Shown here: piece after piece, positions 16,027 to 23,898 of the stretch
How the letters are laid out: the number at the start of each line of letters is the position of its first letter
Numbering within the stretch: the first letter of the stretch is position 1
DNA from: Treponema sp.
GTDB taxonomy: Bacteria; Spirochaetota; Spirochaetia; Treponematales; Treponemataceae
NCBI GenBank assembly: GCA_016294035.1
Contig: JAEDCT010000021.1
Span: 1-42,764, forward strand
DNA: 42,764 bases
Direction: 5' to 3'
Notes under the pieces: generated by a model
Seen by the model: only the letters and a program-made list of their open reading frames with translations
Told to the model about the DNA's origin: nothing
Databases searched by the model: none
Made by a program: the position numbers and the translations under genes

Positions 16027-18025
16027 TTTTTGCTCCACGGAATTTTTTCATCAGAAGCTGGAATACAATCAAGCCTATCAGGAGGAAAATACCAATAAAG
16101 TCTGTGAGTGAATTTGGAAGAATACACATAATACCGGCTGCAGCAAAAAGAATGCGTTCAATAATAGATGAATTTCTGAATGCATAACCTTCAAGTGCGG
16201 CGCTGATACCAAACATTCCAATAAGGGCAGTTACGGCAATAGGAAGTGCGGAAAGGAACGATGTATCAATCATGAGCATTTGTGGATTGAATACAAATAC
16301 ATACGGAATGATAAATGCACCAATGGCAAGTTTAGTTGCATTGAATGCAGTTTTAATTGGTTTGCCTTTTGCAATGGCTGCTCCGGCAATGGCTGCGAGG
16401 GCAACTGGAGGTGTAATGTCAGCAATAATTCCAAAATAGAATGCAAACATGTGTGCAGCAAGCGGCTGGAATCCGAGACCAATAATTGCACCTGCAGTAA
16501 TTGTAGAAGTAATGAGGTAGTTTGCAGTTGTTGGGGCTCCCATTCCAAGGATAATCGAAGAAATCATTGTCAAAACTAAAGTAATGATTGCGACTCCTCC
16601 GCTGATAGAAATAAGTCCGGCACCGAATTTGAGTCCGATACCAGTAAGTGTAACAATACCAATAATAATTCCTGCCATGGCACAGGCAATTGCAACACTT
16701 ATAATGTTTCTTGCTGCAGCAGTTGTTACTTCAAGCAAATCCTTTACTCCAAATGATGCCTGGCGTCCAGCGAGAACATCTACAATTGAAGTAATAAGTC
16801 CTATCAGCATACAACATGCGATTCCCATGAATGCAGCATAAACGGCAGTTCTTCCCATGCAGAGGTAAACAACAATGATAACAAGTGGAAGAATCATGTA
16901 TCCTTTCTTGAGAAGGAGAGGAAGAATTTTTGGAAGCTGTTCACGTGGAAGTCCCTTGAGACCAAGTTTGTGTGCTTCAAGATGAACTGTAATAAAGATT
17001 CCGGCAAAGTACAGTAGAGCAGGAATGATACTTGCCTTGACGATTGTAATATATGGAAGTCCGAGACTTTCTGCCATGAGGAATGCTGCTGCTCCCATGA
17101 TCGGAGGCATGAGCTGTCCGCCCGTACTTGCTGCTGCTTCAACTGCACCGGCAAATTCACTTTTGTATCCAAGTCTCTTCATCATTGGAATTGTGAAGGA
17201 TCCTGAACCTACTGTGTTTGAAACAGATGAGCCTGAAACAGTTCCAAGGAGTGCACTTGTAAGAACTGCAACCTTTGCTGGTCCGCCAGATGCACTTCCG
17301 GCAATTGCGTTGCATGTATCAATAAAGAACTGACCGATTCCAGTTTTTTCAAGAAGTGCTCCAAAAAGAATGAACAGGAAGATGAATGTGGAGCAGGCTC
17401 CAAGAGGAACTCCCATGATTCCTTCTGTGTTGTAGAAAAGATGAGCAGTAATGCGATCCAGCTTGTATCCGCGGTGATTGAGGAATCCCGGAAGGTAAGC
17501 ACCAAGGAATGCATAAAGTATGAAAGCACTGGCAATAATAAGAATAGGAATACCAACAATTCTTCGGCAGCTTTCCATGAGAACAAGTATGCCAATTACA
17601 CCTACAATAATATCCTGAGGAAGGAATGCACCTGTTCTGCGGGCAAGGTCCTGGAAATTGATTACAACATACATCCAGCATGCTGAACCGATTAAGCCAA
17701 GTACAATGTCATACCAGGGTAATTTGTTCCTTGGAGATTTTTTTGTTGGAGGGAAAAGAAGGAATGCCAGAAGCTGTACAAAAGCAAGATGTGTTGCACG
17801 AAGAATCTGTGCTGTGACACGTCCGCTTAGTGATGCATATAACTGAAATGCAACAAAAAGAATGGAAACAATAACTGTAATGTATTGTCTCCAGCAACCA
17901 TGCTGACGATAGGCCTGTTCTTTATCCAGTTCTCCCATAAGCTGCTGTAGATCAACTTCGTTTGCTGTTGGAGTAAGGTTGTCGCCTTTTTCCACCTGCT
18001 GGTTCACATTTGTTTCTTTTTCCAT
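16019..18025 (-). CDS. TRAP transporter fused permease (DctQ-DctM, TAXI type)
   Basis: A 668-residue membrane protein combining the 4-TM small subunit and the 12-TM large subunit of a TRAP transporter, as usual for TAXI systems. Seen: hydrophilic N-terminal 45 residues, LGLIGSACWMYVVINFQDLA, then the DctM-like PLGACSTFIFLFILFGALLEKTGIGQFF, GTVSGSSVSNTVGSGSFTIPMMKRLGY, EAAASTGGQLMPPIMGAAAFLMAE and MGAPTTANYLI. It drives Na+-coupled uptake of an organic acid. ATG at 18025 has GGGAG upstream. Gene order receptor, DUF1850, permease is typical. Confidence 0.92.
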   Translation of the reverse strand: MEKETNVNQQVEKGDNLTPTANEVDLQQLMGELDKEQAYRQHGCWRQYITVIVSILFVAFQLYASLSGRVTAQILRATHLAFVQLLAFLLFPPTKKSPRNKLPWYDIVLGLIGSACWMYVVINFQDLARRTGAFLPQDIIVGVIGILVLMESCRRIVGIPILIIASAFILYAFLGAYLPGFLNHRGYKLDRITAHLFYNTEGIMGVPLGACSTFIFLFILFGALLEKTGIGQFFIDTCNAIAGSASGGPAKVAVLTSALLGTVSGSSVSNTVGSGSFTIPMMKRLGYKSEFAGAVEAAASTGGQLMPPIMGAAAFLMAESLGLPYITIVKASIIPALLYFAGIFITVHLEAHKLGLKGLPREQLPKILPLLLKKGYMILPLVIIVVYLCMGRTAVYAAFMGIACCMLIGLITSIVDVLAGRQASFGVKDLLEVTTAAARNIISVAIACAMAGIIIGIVTLTGIGLKFGAGLISISGGVAIITLVLTMISSIILGMGAPTTANYLITSTITAGAIIGLGFQPLAAHMFAFYFGIIADITPPVALAAIAGAAIAKGKPIKTAFNATKLAIGAFIIPYVFVFNPQMLMIDTSFLSALPIAVTALIGMFGISAALEGYAFRNSSIIERILFAAAGIMCILPNSLTDFIGIFLLIGLIVFQLLMKKFRGAKNA

Positions 18026-18555
18026 GTTTTCTCCCATATATTTTTTTCTGCGATTAAGTTAATCATCGGAATTCTTTTTATATAGATTTTTAATCTTGTT
18101 TGAGGTTCAAAAAAATCTTTCAAGAAAAATTCATTTTCATAATCAGGGTTAAAACTGATGCTGTGATCTGCAATAACTCCAACTGCCATGAGAAAAGATT
18201 TTCCTACTTTGCGGCTATATTCCATGGTGTAGGTATTTCTTTCTTCATCAGCATAAAACGTAGCATCCGGGTTTTCTTCCAGTTCAGGCATTCCAGCACC
18301 GTAGCTTACGAATTCAGTCTTGTAAAGAATCAGTTCGTTGCCATCATGAATATAGTAATCATGAACTCTGCCTTTATTTACTGAATGCGTGTAGCTGATA
18401 CAAAATCCGCAGGCACCGCTTTTTGAATAAGTTTTTTTTGAAGGATTCTTAGCCTCTTCAATGCACAAAACCTTAACCGAAGGAACAAATAGAATTCCAG
18501 CGATTAAGGTTAGTGTGAATAGAAGCGAAATCCCAAATCTAGTTCGGGACTTCAT
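18004..18555 (-). CDS. DUF1850 protein of TAXI-TRAP loci
   Basis: About 183 residues. An N-terminal hydrophobic segment (LLFTLTLIAGILFVPSV) acts as signal anchor, followed by the DUF1850 pattern (FCISYTHSVNKGRVHDYYIHDGNELILYKTEFVSYGAGMPE). Family members are almost always found between a TAXI receptor and its fused permease; the molecular role is unknown, possibly as an accessory on the outer face of the membrane. The ATG at 18555 is preferred over an in-frame TTG two codons earlier. It lies 6 bases after the receptor stop and overlaps the permease start by 22 bases. Confidence 0.85.
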   Translation of the reverse strand: MKSRTRFGISLLFTLTLIAGILFVPSVKVLCIEEAKNPSKKTYSKSGACGFCISYTHSVNKGRVHDYYIHDGNELILYKTEFVSYGAGMPELEENPDATFYADEERNTYTMEYSRKVGKSFLMAVGVIADHSISFNPDYENEFFLKDFFEPQTRLKIYIKRIPMINLIAEKNIWEKTWKKKQM

Positions 18556-18561
18556 TTTCAA

Positions 18562-19512
18562 TTATTTTACTGCTCCAACTTCCATGTAGTACTTCAATGC
18601 ACCTGGGTGGAATGGAACGCTTACGCCAGTAACTGCCTTTTCAACAGAAACTTCTTTTCCCTTTGCGTGGGCGTTTCCGAGTTCTGCAAGGTTTTCAAAG
18701 AGAGCCTTTGTCATCTTGTAAACTGTGTCTTCATCAAGGTTTGCGTTAACTGCAATTGTACACTTGATAGCGAGAGCTTCTGTGTCTGTGTCAGTTCCCT
18801 TGTATGTTCCACCTGGAATTGTTGTCTTTGTGTAGAATCCGTACTTTTCACAGATTGCATCTGCTTCTGGTCCGTTTACTGGAATAAGAACAAGACCGTT
18901 TGTGAAAGCAAGTTCCTGGAGAGCTGCATTTGGAACGCCTGCAGTGATGAAACATGCATCAAGAGTTCCGTTCTGAAGACCTTCACCAGATTCCTTGAAT
19001 GAAAGATTGTTCTTCTGGATATCATCAAATGTGAGTCCGTATCCTTCGAGAATCTGCTTTGCGTTGAATTCTACTCCTGATCCGGCATCACCAATTGAAA
19101 CGCGCTTTCCCTTGAGGTCAGCAATAGATGTGATTCCAGAGTCCTTGCGGGCAGCAATCTGAACAACTTCTTCATACATTGTTCCTAGAACTGACAAATT
19201 AGGAAGTGGGTTTCCAGCGAACATATCGCTTCCATTGTAAGCATAGTCCATAACGTCGTTCTGAACTGTTGCGAATTCTGCATCACCTTTTGAGATAAGG
19301 CGAAGGTTTTCTGCAGATGCTCCAGTAGCCTGAGCTGTTACGTTCATGTTTTCTACTTTTGTGTTCCAGATGTTAGCCATAGCACCACCGAATGGGTAGT
19401 ATGTTCCAGATGTTCCACCAGTAGCAATGATGAAGTTCTTTTTTGCAGGAGCACAAGACAGTACTGTGAAAGCCACTGCTGCAGCTGCAACTAATGCAAG
19501 TGATTTTTTCAT
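18562..19512 (-). CDS. TAXI family TRAP transporter solute receptor (lipoprotein)
   Basis: 316 residues. The signal peptide ends in a lipobox (VLSC, Cys20), so the receptor is membrane-anchored rather than free in the periplasm. The mature start FIIATGGTSGTYYPFGGAMANIWN is the TAXI signature, followed by VTAQATGASAENLRLISKGDAEFATVQNDVMDYAYNG and LKGKRVSIGDAGSGVEFNAKQIL. Characterised TAXI receptors bind glutamate, 2-oxoglutarate or related acids; the ligand here is unknown. First gene of the five-gene operon with a good promoter upstream. Confidence 0.92.
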   Translation of the reverse strand: MKKSLALVAAAAVAFTVLSCAPAKKNFIIATGGTSGTYYPFGGAMANIWNTKVENMNVTAQATGASAENLRLISKGDAEFATVQNDVMDYAYNGSDMFAGNPLPNLSVLGTMYEEVVQIAARKDSGITSIADLKGKRVSIGDAGSGVEFNAKQILEGYGLTFDDIQKNNLSFKESGEGLQNGTLDACFITAGVPNAALQELAFTNGLVLIPVNGPEADAICEKYGFYTKTTIPGGTYKGTDTDTEALAIKCTIAVNANLDEDTVYKMTKALFENLAELGNAHAKGKEVSVEKAVTGVSVPFHPGALKYYMEVGAVK

Positions 19513-19545
19513 AAAAATACCTCAATATAAAAATTTTTCAATAAA

Positions 19546-19574
19546 AATATATATAATATAGTTGTTTTCTTCAA
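19546..19574 (-). promoter_or_regulatory. promoter of the TRAP-hydrogenase-kinase operon
   Basis: Minus strand TTGAAG (19574-19569), 17-bp spacer, TATATT (19551-19546), 34 bases upstream of the receptor start codon. Confidence 0.55.
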
Positions 19575-19583
19575 TATAATATG

Positions 19584-19612
19584 TTGTTAAATTAAGAACT
19601 CTCTGTTAAAAT
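19584..19612 (+). promoter_or_regulatory. promoter of the DUF2400-yhbY-cdd gene run
   Basis: TTGTTA (19584-19589), 17-bp spacer, TAAAAT (19607-19612), back-to-back with the divergent TRAP operon promoter. Confidence 0.5.
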
Positions 19613-19644
19613 TTTCCGTAAAAATTAAAGGCAGATTTATCAAA

Positions 19645-20427
19645 ATGATTTCCAGAAATTTAAGGGAAAAACTTAGTTTTCTCGCAGAAAAATATGAGAC
19701 ACCAGATTTTATTAATAATGATCCGTCAAAATTCATGCATCAGTTTAGTGAACAAAGGGATGCGGAAGCAGTTGCTTTTCTGGCTGCAAATATGGCTTTT
19801 GGGCAGCGAAAGCAAATATTGAGTCACGTTGATAGTATTCTTCAGGTTTCGGGGACAGATTTTGTTGATTGGGTACAGAATGAAGGATACAGATCAGTAT
19901 TTACAAAGGGAGACAGTTCATTCTATCGGGTTTACACACATGATGCCATGAATTCATTTTTTGATACCATGAAGCAGATCTTGGATACAAGCGGCACACT
20001 TGAGAATCACTTTAAGGCTATGTATGACCAGAAAAGGGTACAGACAGATTGTGATAAATTGTATCTGGCCCCTGTAATCTGTAACTGTTTTGATAAAAAC
20101 TGTACCCTTATTCCTCATGGAAAGGATTCTGCGTGTAAAAAAGTCAATATGTTTCTTCGCTGGATGGTCAGAGACAATTCTCCTGTGGATCTGGGGCTAT
20201 GGACCTGGTATGGAAAAGAAAACCTTCTGTTACCTCTTGATGTACATGTAATGCAGGAGGCCACGAAACTGGGACTTCTGACACCAACATCAACAGGAAG
20301 GGTACAGTCTGCATCCATGAAAAACGCAGTTGTCTTAAGTAATATTGCATCGGAAATATTTCCCGGTGATCCTGCAAAGCTGGATTATGCCCTTTTTGGA
20401 TTGGGTGTAGACGACAGCAATTCTTAG
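19645..20427 (+). CDS. TIGR02757/DUF2400 family protein
   Basis: A 260-residue cytoplasmic protein of the TIGR02757 family, widespread in Bacteroidetes and spirochaetes but uncharacterised. Typical segments are KLSFLAEKYETPDFINNDP, EAVAFLAANMAFGQRKQIL, a central basic region, MFLRWMVRDNSPVDLGLW and PLDVHVMQEATKLGLL. The helical pattern with a conserved Asp in PLDVH resembles helix-hairpin-helix DNA glycosylase-like folds, but function is unproven. It leads a run of closely spaced genes: yhbY starts 16 bases after its stop. Confidence 0.82.
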   Translation: MISRNLREKLSFLAEKYETPDFINNDPSKFMHQFSEQRDAEAVAFLAANMAFGQRKQILSHVDSILQVSGTDFVDWVQNEGYRSVFTKGDSSFYRVYTHDAMNSFFDTMKQILDTSGTLENHFKAMYDQKRVQTDCDKLYLAPVICNCFDKNCTLIPHGKDSACKKVNMFLRWMVRDNSPVDLGLWTWYGKENLLLPLDVHVMQEATKLGLLTPTSTGRVQSASMKNAVVLSNIASEIFPGDPAKLDYALFGLGVDDSNS

Positions 20428-20443
20428 TGGTAAAATTGAATAC

Positions 20444-20740
20444 ATGATTGATTTGACAAGCAAACAGAGAAAAATTCTTGAGAAGGCGGCACATCATATT
20501 GAGCCTATCGTGATTATTGGACAGAACGGGGTTACAGAAGCACAGTCTACTCATGTAAAGAATGCATTTAAAACTCATGAAATATTGAAGGTTAAATTCA
20601 ATGAATTCAAGGAAGGCAAGCAGGAACTTGCAAACTGGATTGCTGAGGATACAGATTCAACTCTGGTAAGAATCATTGGAAATGTAGCAACATTCTATCG
20701 CCAGGCAGAAAATCCAGAAAATAGAAAAATTAAGCTCTAG
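20444..20740 (+). CDS. yhbY: ribosome assembly RNA-binding protein YhbY (CRM domain)
   Basis: A 98-residue single CRM-domain protein of the usual length. Seen: LTSKQRKILEKAAHHIEPIVIIGQNGVTE with the GQNG version of the GxxG RNA-binding loop, then KTHEILKVKFNEFKEGKQE and ATFYRQAENPENRKIKL. It associates with pre-50S ribosomal particles. It follows the DUF2400 gene by 16 bases and precedes cdd by 14. Confidence 0.92.
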   Translation: MIDLTSKQRKILEKAAHHIEPIVIIGQNGVTEAQSTHVKNAFKTHEILKVKFNEFKEGKQELANWIAEDTDSTLVRIIGNVATFYRQAENPENRKIKL

Positions 20741-20754
20741 CAGGAGATTTTTAC

Positions 20755-21162
20755 ATGGATGAGAGGGTTGTAAGACAGCTTGTTGAGAAAGCTATTGAAA
20801 TGACAAATTTTTCGTATGCTCCATATTCTAACTTTACTGTTGGTGCTGCTCTTTTGACTGATGAAGGCGAAATTTACACTGGATGTAATATTGAGAATGC
20901 TGCATATGGTCCAAGTAACTGTGCAGAGCGAACTGCAGTTTTTAAGGCTGTTAGTGAAGGTAAAAAGAATTTTAAGGCAATTGCAGTTGTTGGTGGCCTG
21001 AATAAGAAAATAGAAGATTATTGTTCTCCCTGTGGAGTGTGTCGTCAGGTTTTGGCAGAGTTTTGTGACAAAGATTTCAAGGTTATTATGGCAAGGTCTT
21101 TGGATGATATAAAGATACTTACTTTGGGTGATCTTCTTCCTGAAAGTTTCAGCTTGAAGTAA
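20755..21162 (+). CDS. cdd: cytidine deaminase
   Basis: 135 residues, the short tetrameric type. It deaminates cytidine and deoxycytidine to uridines. Zn-site motifs are CAERTAV (Cys plus catalytic Glu) and PCGVCRQ, with substrate-binding FSYAPYSNFTVGAAL and GCNIENAAYGPSNC. AGGAG precedes the ATG. Its TAA overlaps the first possible ATG of the following regulator gene, suggesting translational coupling. With udp and pyrE it supports pyrimidine salvage. Confidence 0.95.
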   Translation: MDERVVRQLVEKAIEMTNFSYAPYSNFTVGAALLTDEGEIYTGCNIENAAYGPSNCAERTAVFKAVSEGKKNFKAIAVVGGLNKKIEDYCSPCGVCRQVLAEFCDKDFKVIMARSLDDIKILTLGDLLPESFSLK

Positions 21163-22553
21163 TGGGTGGTTTCATGAGAGAAGAAATAGACGCACGTAAG
21201 AACGAAACAAAAGTTAAGCTCTATCATCAGGTATTTTTGCTGATTGAAGGAAAAATCAAGTCTGGTGAATATGCTGTGAATTCAAAAATTCCTTCAATCC
21301 GTGATTTTGCAAATGATAATTCAATCAGTAGAAATACTGTTACAAAGGCATACAAGGAACTTGAAAAGGCCGGATATATTTATTCTCTCTCAAAAAGTGG
21401 TTTTTTTGTTCGTGGAACACAAGCCATTTCAGTTCCGGAAAAAAAGGAATCAGGAAAATCCAGGAAAACAGTTGAAAAGAAAATTATTGTAGAAGAAAAA
21501 GATGATGGAATTCCAACTGTTGAATCAATTCTTCGTGAAAAGAATGTAATTGATGCTTCTGAGGTTGTGACAAAACCGGAAACCTTCGTGATGCAGGATC
21601 AGTTTACTGTTGGACCAGTTGAAGTAAATGAAATGCCTGCACCTGCTTCAAGACATACTGAAAAAATCCTTCTGAATTCTGGAGATGTAATTGAGCGTAA
21701 CAGATCAGAGGAAACAAAGATTCGTTCTCCTGAGGAAGAGCTTATTCTTTCATATAAAAATGTTTTGCACGAGAGACACAATCGGCTTACAAACACACAC
21801 TTGAAGAGCGATCCCTTTGGAGAATCATCTCTCAGGGTTGCCATTGCTGCATTCCTCTATAACTTTCACAAAATTAATGTTAATCCTGCATACATAATTG
21901 TTGGTTCAGACATGTCTCAGCTTTTGTTCAATCTGTTGTCCCTTGATGAATTGAAAAATTCAAATTTTAAGGGATATGGTCTTTTGAAGCTGGCAGAAAA
22001 ATCAATAATGCATGAAAACAAAAAGACATTGCCGGTAGTTGTTGCTGGAAAAACTCTTGAAGACAGAATCTATAATGTGTTCCGAAAGGTTGGCTTTACT
22101 GTGTTCAAGGAATCATGTGATGTAAATGGAATCAGAATTGAGTCTCTTGAAAAGAATAATGCATCCATGGTTTTTACCAATCCCCGTGATCTTGGTGACC
22201 AGACTTTGTATTCAAGAAATGATAATCGTGCTCAGGAAATTTTTGAATGGGCCATGGAAAATGATAGCAGATATATTATTGATTACGACACTGCAACCAA
22301 TTTCAGTGCACAGGGATCAATTCATAATCCAAAATTTTCAGAAAAAGTCATATATTTGAATTCATTCCGGCATCTTATTTCAAATTACATGAATGCATGT
22401 TTTATTGTTCTTCCGAAAAAACTATTTGAAAGTTACAGGGAACAGTACAAGGACTTTGGATGCACATTGCCTATGCTTGATCAGATGGCTTTGTCAGACT
22501 TTTTGATCAAGGGAAAACTTGAAAATTATCTGTCAAATATTGAGCAGATTTAA
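21162..22553 (+). CDS. GntR/MocR-like regulator with degenerate aminotransferase domain
   Basis: 463 residues. Residues 10-85 are a GntR winged helix (YHQVFLLIEGKIKSGEYAVNSKIPSIRDFANDNSISRNTVTKAYKELEKAGYIY). A long charged linker of about 85 residues follows, then a fold-type-I aminotransferase-like domain: TNPRD, EWAMENDSRYIIDYDT and VIYLNSFRHLISNYMNACFIVLP. At the position of the Schiff-base lysine (normally S-F-S-K) it has S-F-R-H (R403/H404), so it probably does not bind PLP covalently. Start may be 21162 or ATG 21174, which has GGGTGG upstream. It sits between cdd and pyrE, suggesting control of pyrimidine genes; this is inference. Confidence 0.8.
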   Translation: MGGFMREEIDARKNETKVKLYHQVFLLIEGKIKSGEYAVNSKIPSIRDFANDNSISRNTVTKAYKELEKAGYIYSLSKSGFFVRGTQAISVPEKKESGKSRKTVEKKIIVEEKDDGIPTVESILREKNVIDASEVVTKPETFVMQDQFTVGPVEVNEMPAPASRHTEKILLNSGDVIERNRSEETKIRSPEEELILSYKNVLHERHNRLTNTHLKSDPFGESSLRVAIAAFLYNFHKINVNPAYIIVGSDMSQLLFNLLSLDELKNSNFKGYGLLKLAEKSIMHENKKTLPVVVAGKTLEDRIYNVFRKVGFTVFKESCDVNGIRIESLEKNNASMVFTNPRDLGDQTLYSRNDNRAQEIFEWAMENDSRYIIDYDTATNFSAQGSIHNPKFSEKVIYLNSFRHLISNYMNACFIVLPKKLFESYREQYKDFGCTLPMLDQMALSDFLIKGKLENYLSNIEQI

Positions 22554-22570
22554 CAAATAAGGAACAGAAT

Positions 22571-23245
22571 ATGGAACAGTACAAGAAAGAATTTATTGAT
22601 TTTATGGTTGAGTGCCAGGTTTTGAAGTTTGGAGATTTTACACTCAAAAGCGGACGCAAGAGCCCATTTTTCATGAATGCAGGTGCTTATGTTACAGGAA
22701 GCCAGCTTGCCCGCCTTGGTGAATACTATGCAAAGGCAATTCATGATAATTTTGGTGATGATTTTGACGTTCTTTTTGGACCAGCATACAAGGGAATCCC
22801 ATTGAGCGTTGTTACGGCAATTGCATACAGCAGGCTATATGGAAAAGAAATCCGCTATTGCTCAAACAGAAAGGAAGAAAAGGATCATGGTGCTGACAAG
22901 GGAGCAATTCTTGGTAGTGCACTTAAGGATGGAGACAGGGTTGTAATTATTGAAGATGTTACAACTTCTGGAAAATCAATTGAAGAAACATATCCAATTG
23001 TTAAGGCTCAGGGTGATGTTAAGATTGTTGGAGAAATCGTTTCGTTGAATAGAATGGAAAAGGCATCCGCTGATTGCAATAAGTCTGCCCTTGATACAAT
23101 TACAGAAAAATACGGATTTCCTGCAAAGGCAATCGTAACAATGAAAGAAGTTGTTGAAGCCCTTCATGTTCCTGGTGGAGTTATTACTGACGAACTTAAG
23201 GAAAGAATCGATGCTTACTATGGGGAATGGGGAGCAAAAGAATAA
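22571..23245 (+). CDS. pyrE: orotate phosphoribosyltransferase
   Basis: A 224-residue enzyme making OMP from orotate and PRPP. Seen: FTLKSGRKSPFFMNAGAY near residue 25, FGPAYKGIPLSVVTAIAY, the flexible loop YCSNRKEEKDHGADKG and the PRPP-binding VVIIEDVTTSGKSIEET. Normal length. Starts 17 bases after the regulator gene and is followed by a terminator, so it is probably the last gene of the 19.6-23.2 kb run. Confidence 0.94.
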   Translation: MEQYKKEFIDFMVECQVLKFGDFTLKSGRKSPFFMNAGAYVTGSQLARLGEYYAKAIHDNFGDDFDVLFGPAYKGIPLSVVTAIAYSRLYGKEIRYCSNRKEEKDHGADKGAILGSALKDGDRVVIIEDVTTSGKSIEETYPIVKAQGDVKIVGEIVSLNRMEKASADCNKSALDTITEKYGFPAKAIVTMKEVVEALHVPGGVITDELKERIDAYYGEWGAKE

Positions 23246-23273
23246 TTTTTTGCTTAAAGTAAGTAAGTGTCAC

Positions 23274-23304
23274 AGGGCTGCTTTTTTTGGCAGTCCTTTT
23301 TTTT
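23274..23304 (+). terminator. terminator after pyrE
   Basis: Stem AGGGCTGC (23274-23281) / GCAGTCCT (23290-23297) with one G-T pair and an eight-T tail. The acetyltransferase ribosome site begins right after it. Confidence 0.8.
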
Positions 23305-23313
23305 GGAGTAAAA

Positions 23314-23820
23314 ATGATAGATATAAGAAAAGCTGTTGTAAGTGATCTTGATATGATCATGAAAGTTGAGGAAGAAGGGTTTCCAAGTGAAATTCGCGAA
23401 AGTAGAAAAGTGTTCCTTGACCGGCTCAATGAATTCCCGGATGGGTTTTTCATGCTGCTGAGGGATGGTGATGTTTCCGGTTATTTTTGCTGTGAGCTGT
23501 GGGAAAAAGTCCCGGAAAATACAAATGATTTTTTTGTTGGCCATGATATTTCAAAAGTGCATAGTAAATCTGGAAAGGTTCTGTATGTAAGTTCATGGGC
23601 GATATTAAAAAAATTCCGTGGCACAGGATATGGGAAAAAATATTTTGAAAAGTGCATTGATAGTGTAAAAAAATCTTATCCGGCAGTAAGCAAGCTGTTT
23701 CTTGTAGTTAATGAAAACTGGACAGGGCCGCGAAAAATTTATTCAGATTATGGGTTCAATGAATGCGGTGAAATAAAAGGCTTTTTCCCGGATGGAAGTG
23801 GAATAATGATGGAAAAATGA
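23314..23820 (+). CDS. GNAT family N-acetyltransferase
   Basis: 169 residues with the GNAT fold: IDIRKAVVSDLDMIMKVEEEGFP at the N-terminus, motif A around VSSWAILKKFRGTGYGKKYFEKC (acetyl-CoA loop RGTGYGK), and KIYSDYGFNECGEI. The substrate is unknown. ATG 23314 is chosen because GGAG lies five bases upstream; the longer in-frame start would fall inside the pyrE terminator. Confidence 0.88.
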   Translation: MIDIRKAVVSDLDMIMKVEEEGFPSEIRESRKVFLDRLNEFPDGFFMLLRDGDVSGYFCCELWEKVPENTNDFFVGHDISKVHSKSGKVLYVSSWAILKKFRGTGYGKKYFEKCIDSVKKSYPAVSKLFLVVNENWTGPRKIYSDYGFNECGEIKGFFPDGSGIMMEK

Positions 23821-23834
23821 AGTTGGATTCCATA

Positions 23835-23863
23835 ATGACAAAATGTTGCATTGTTACTATTAT
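23835..23863 (+). promoter_or_regulatory. promoter of the S1-domain protein gene
   Basis: ATGACA (23835-23840), 17-bp spacer, TATTAT (23858-23863), 35 bases before the start; AGAAGGAA precedes the ATG. Confidence 0.55.
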
Positions 23864-23898
23864 GAGTGAAACAAATATCAATATAGAAGGAAATAAAC

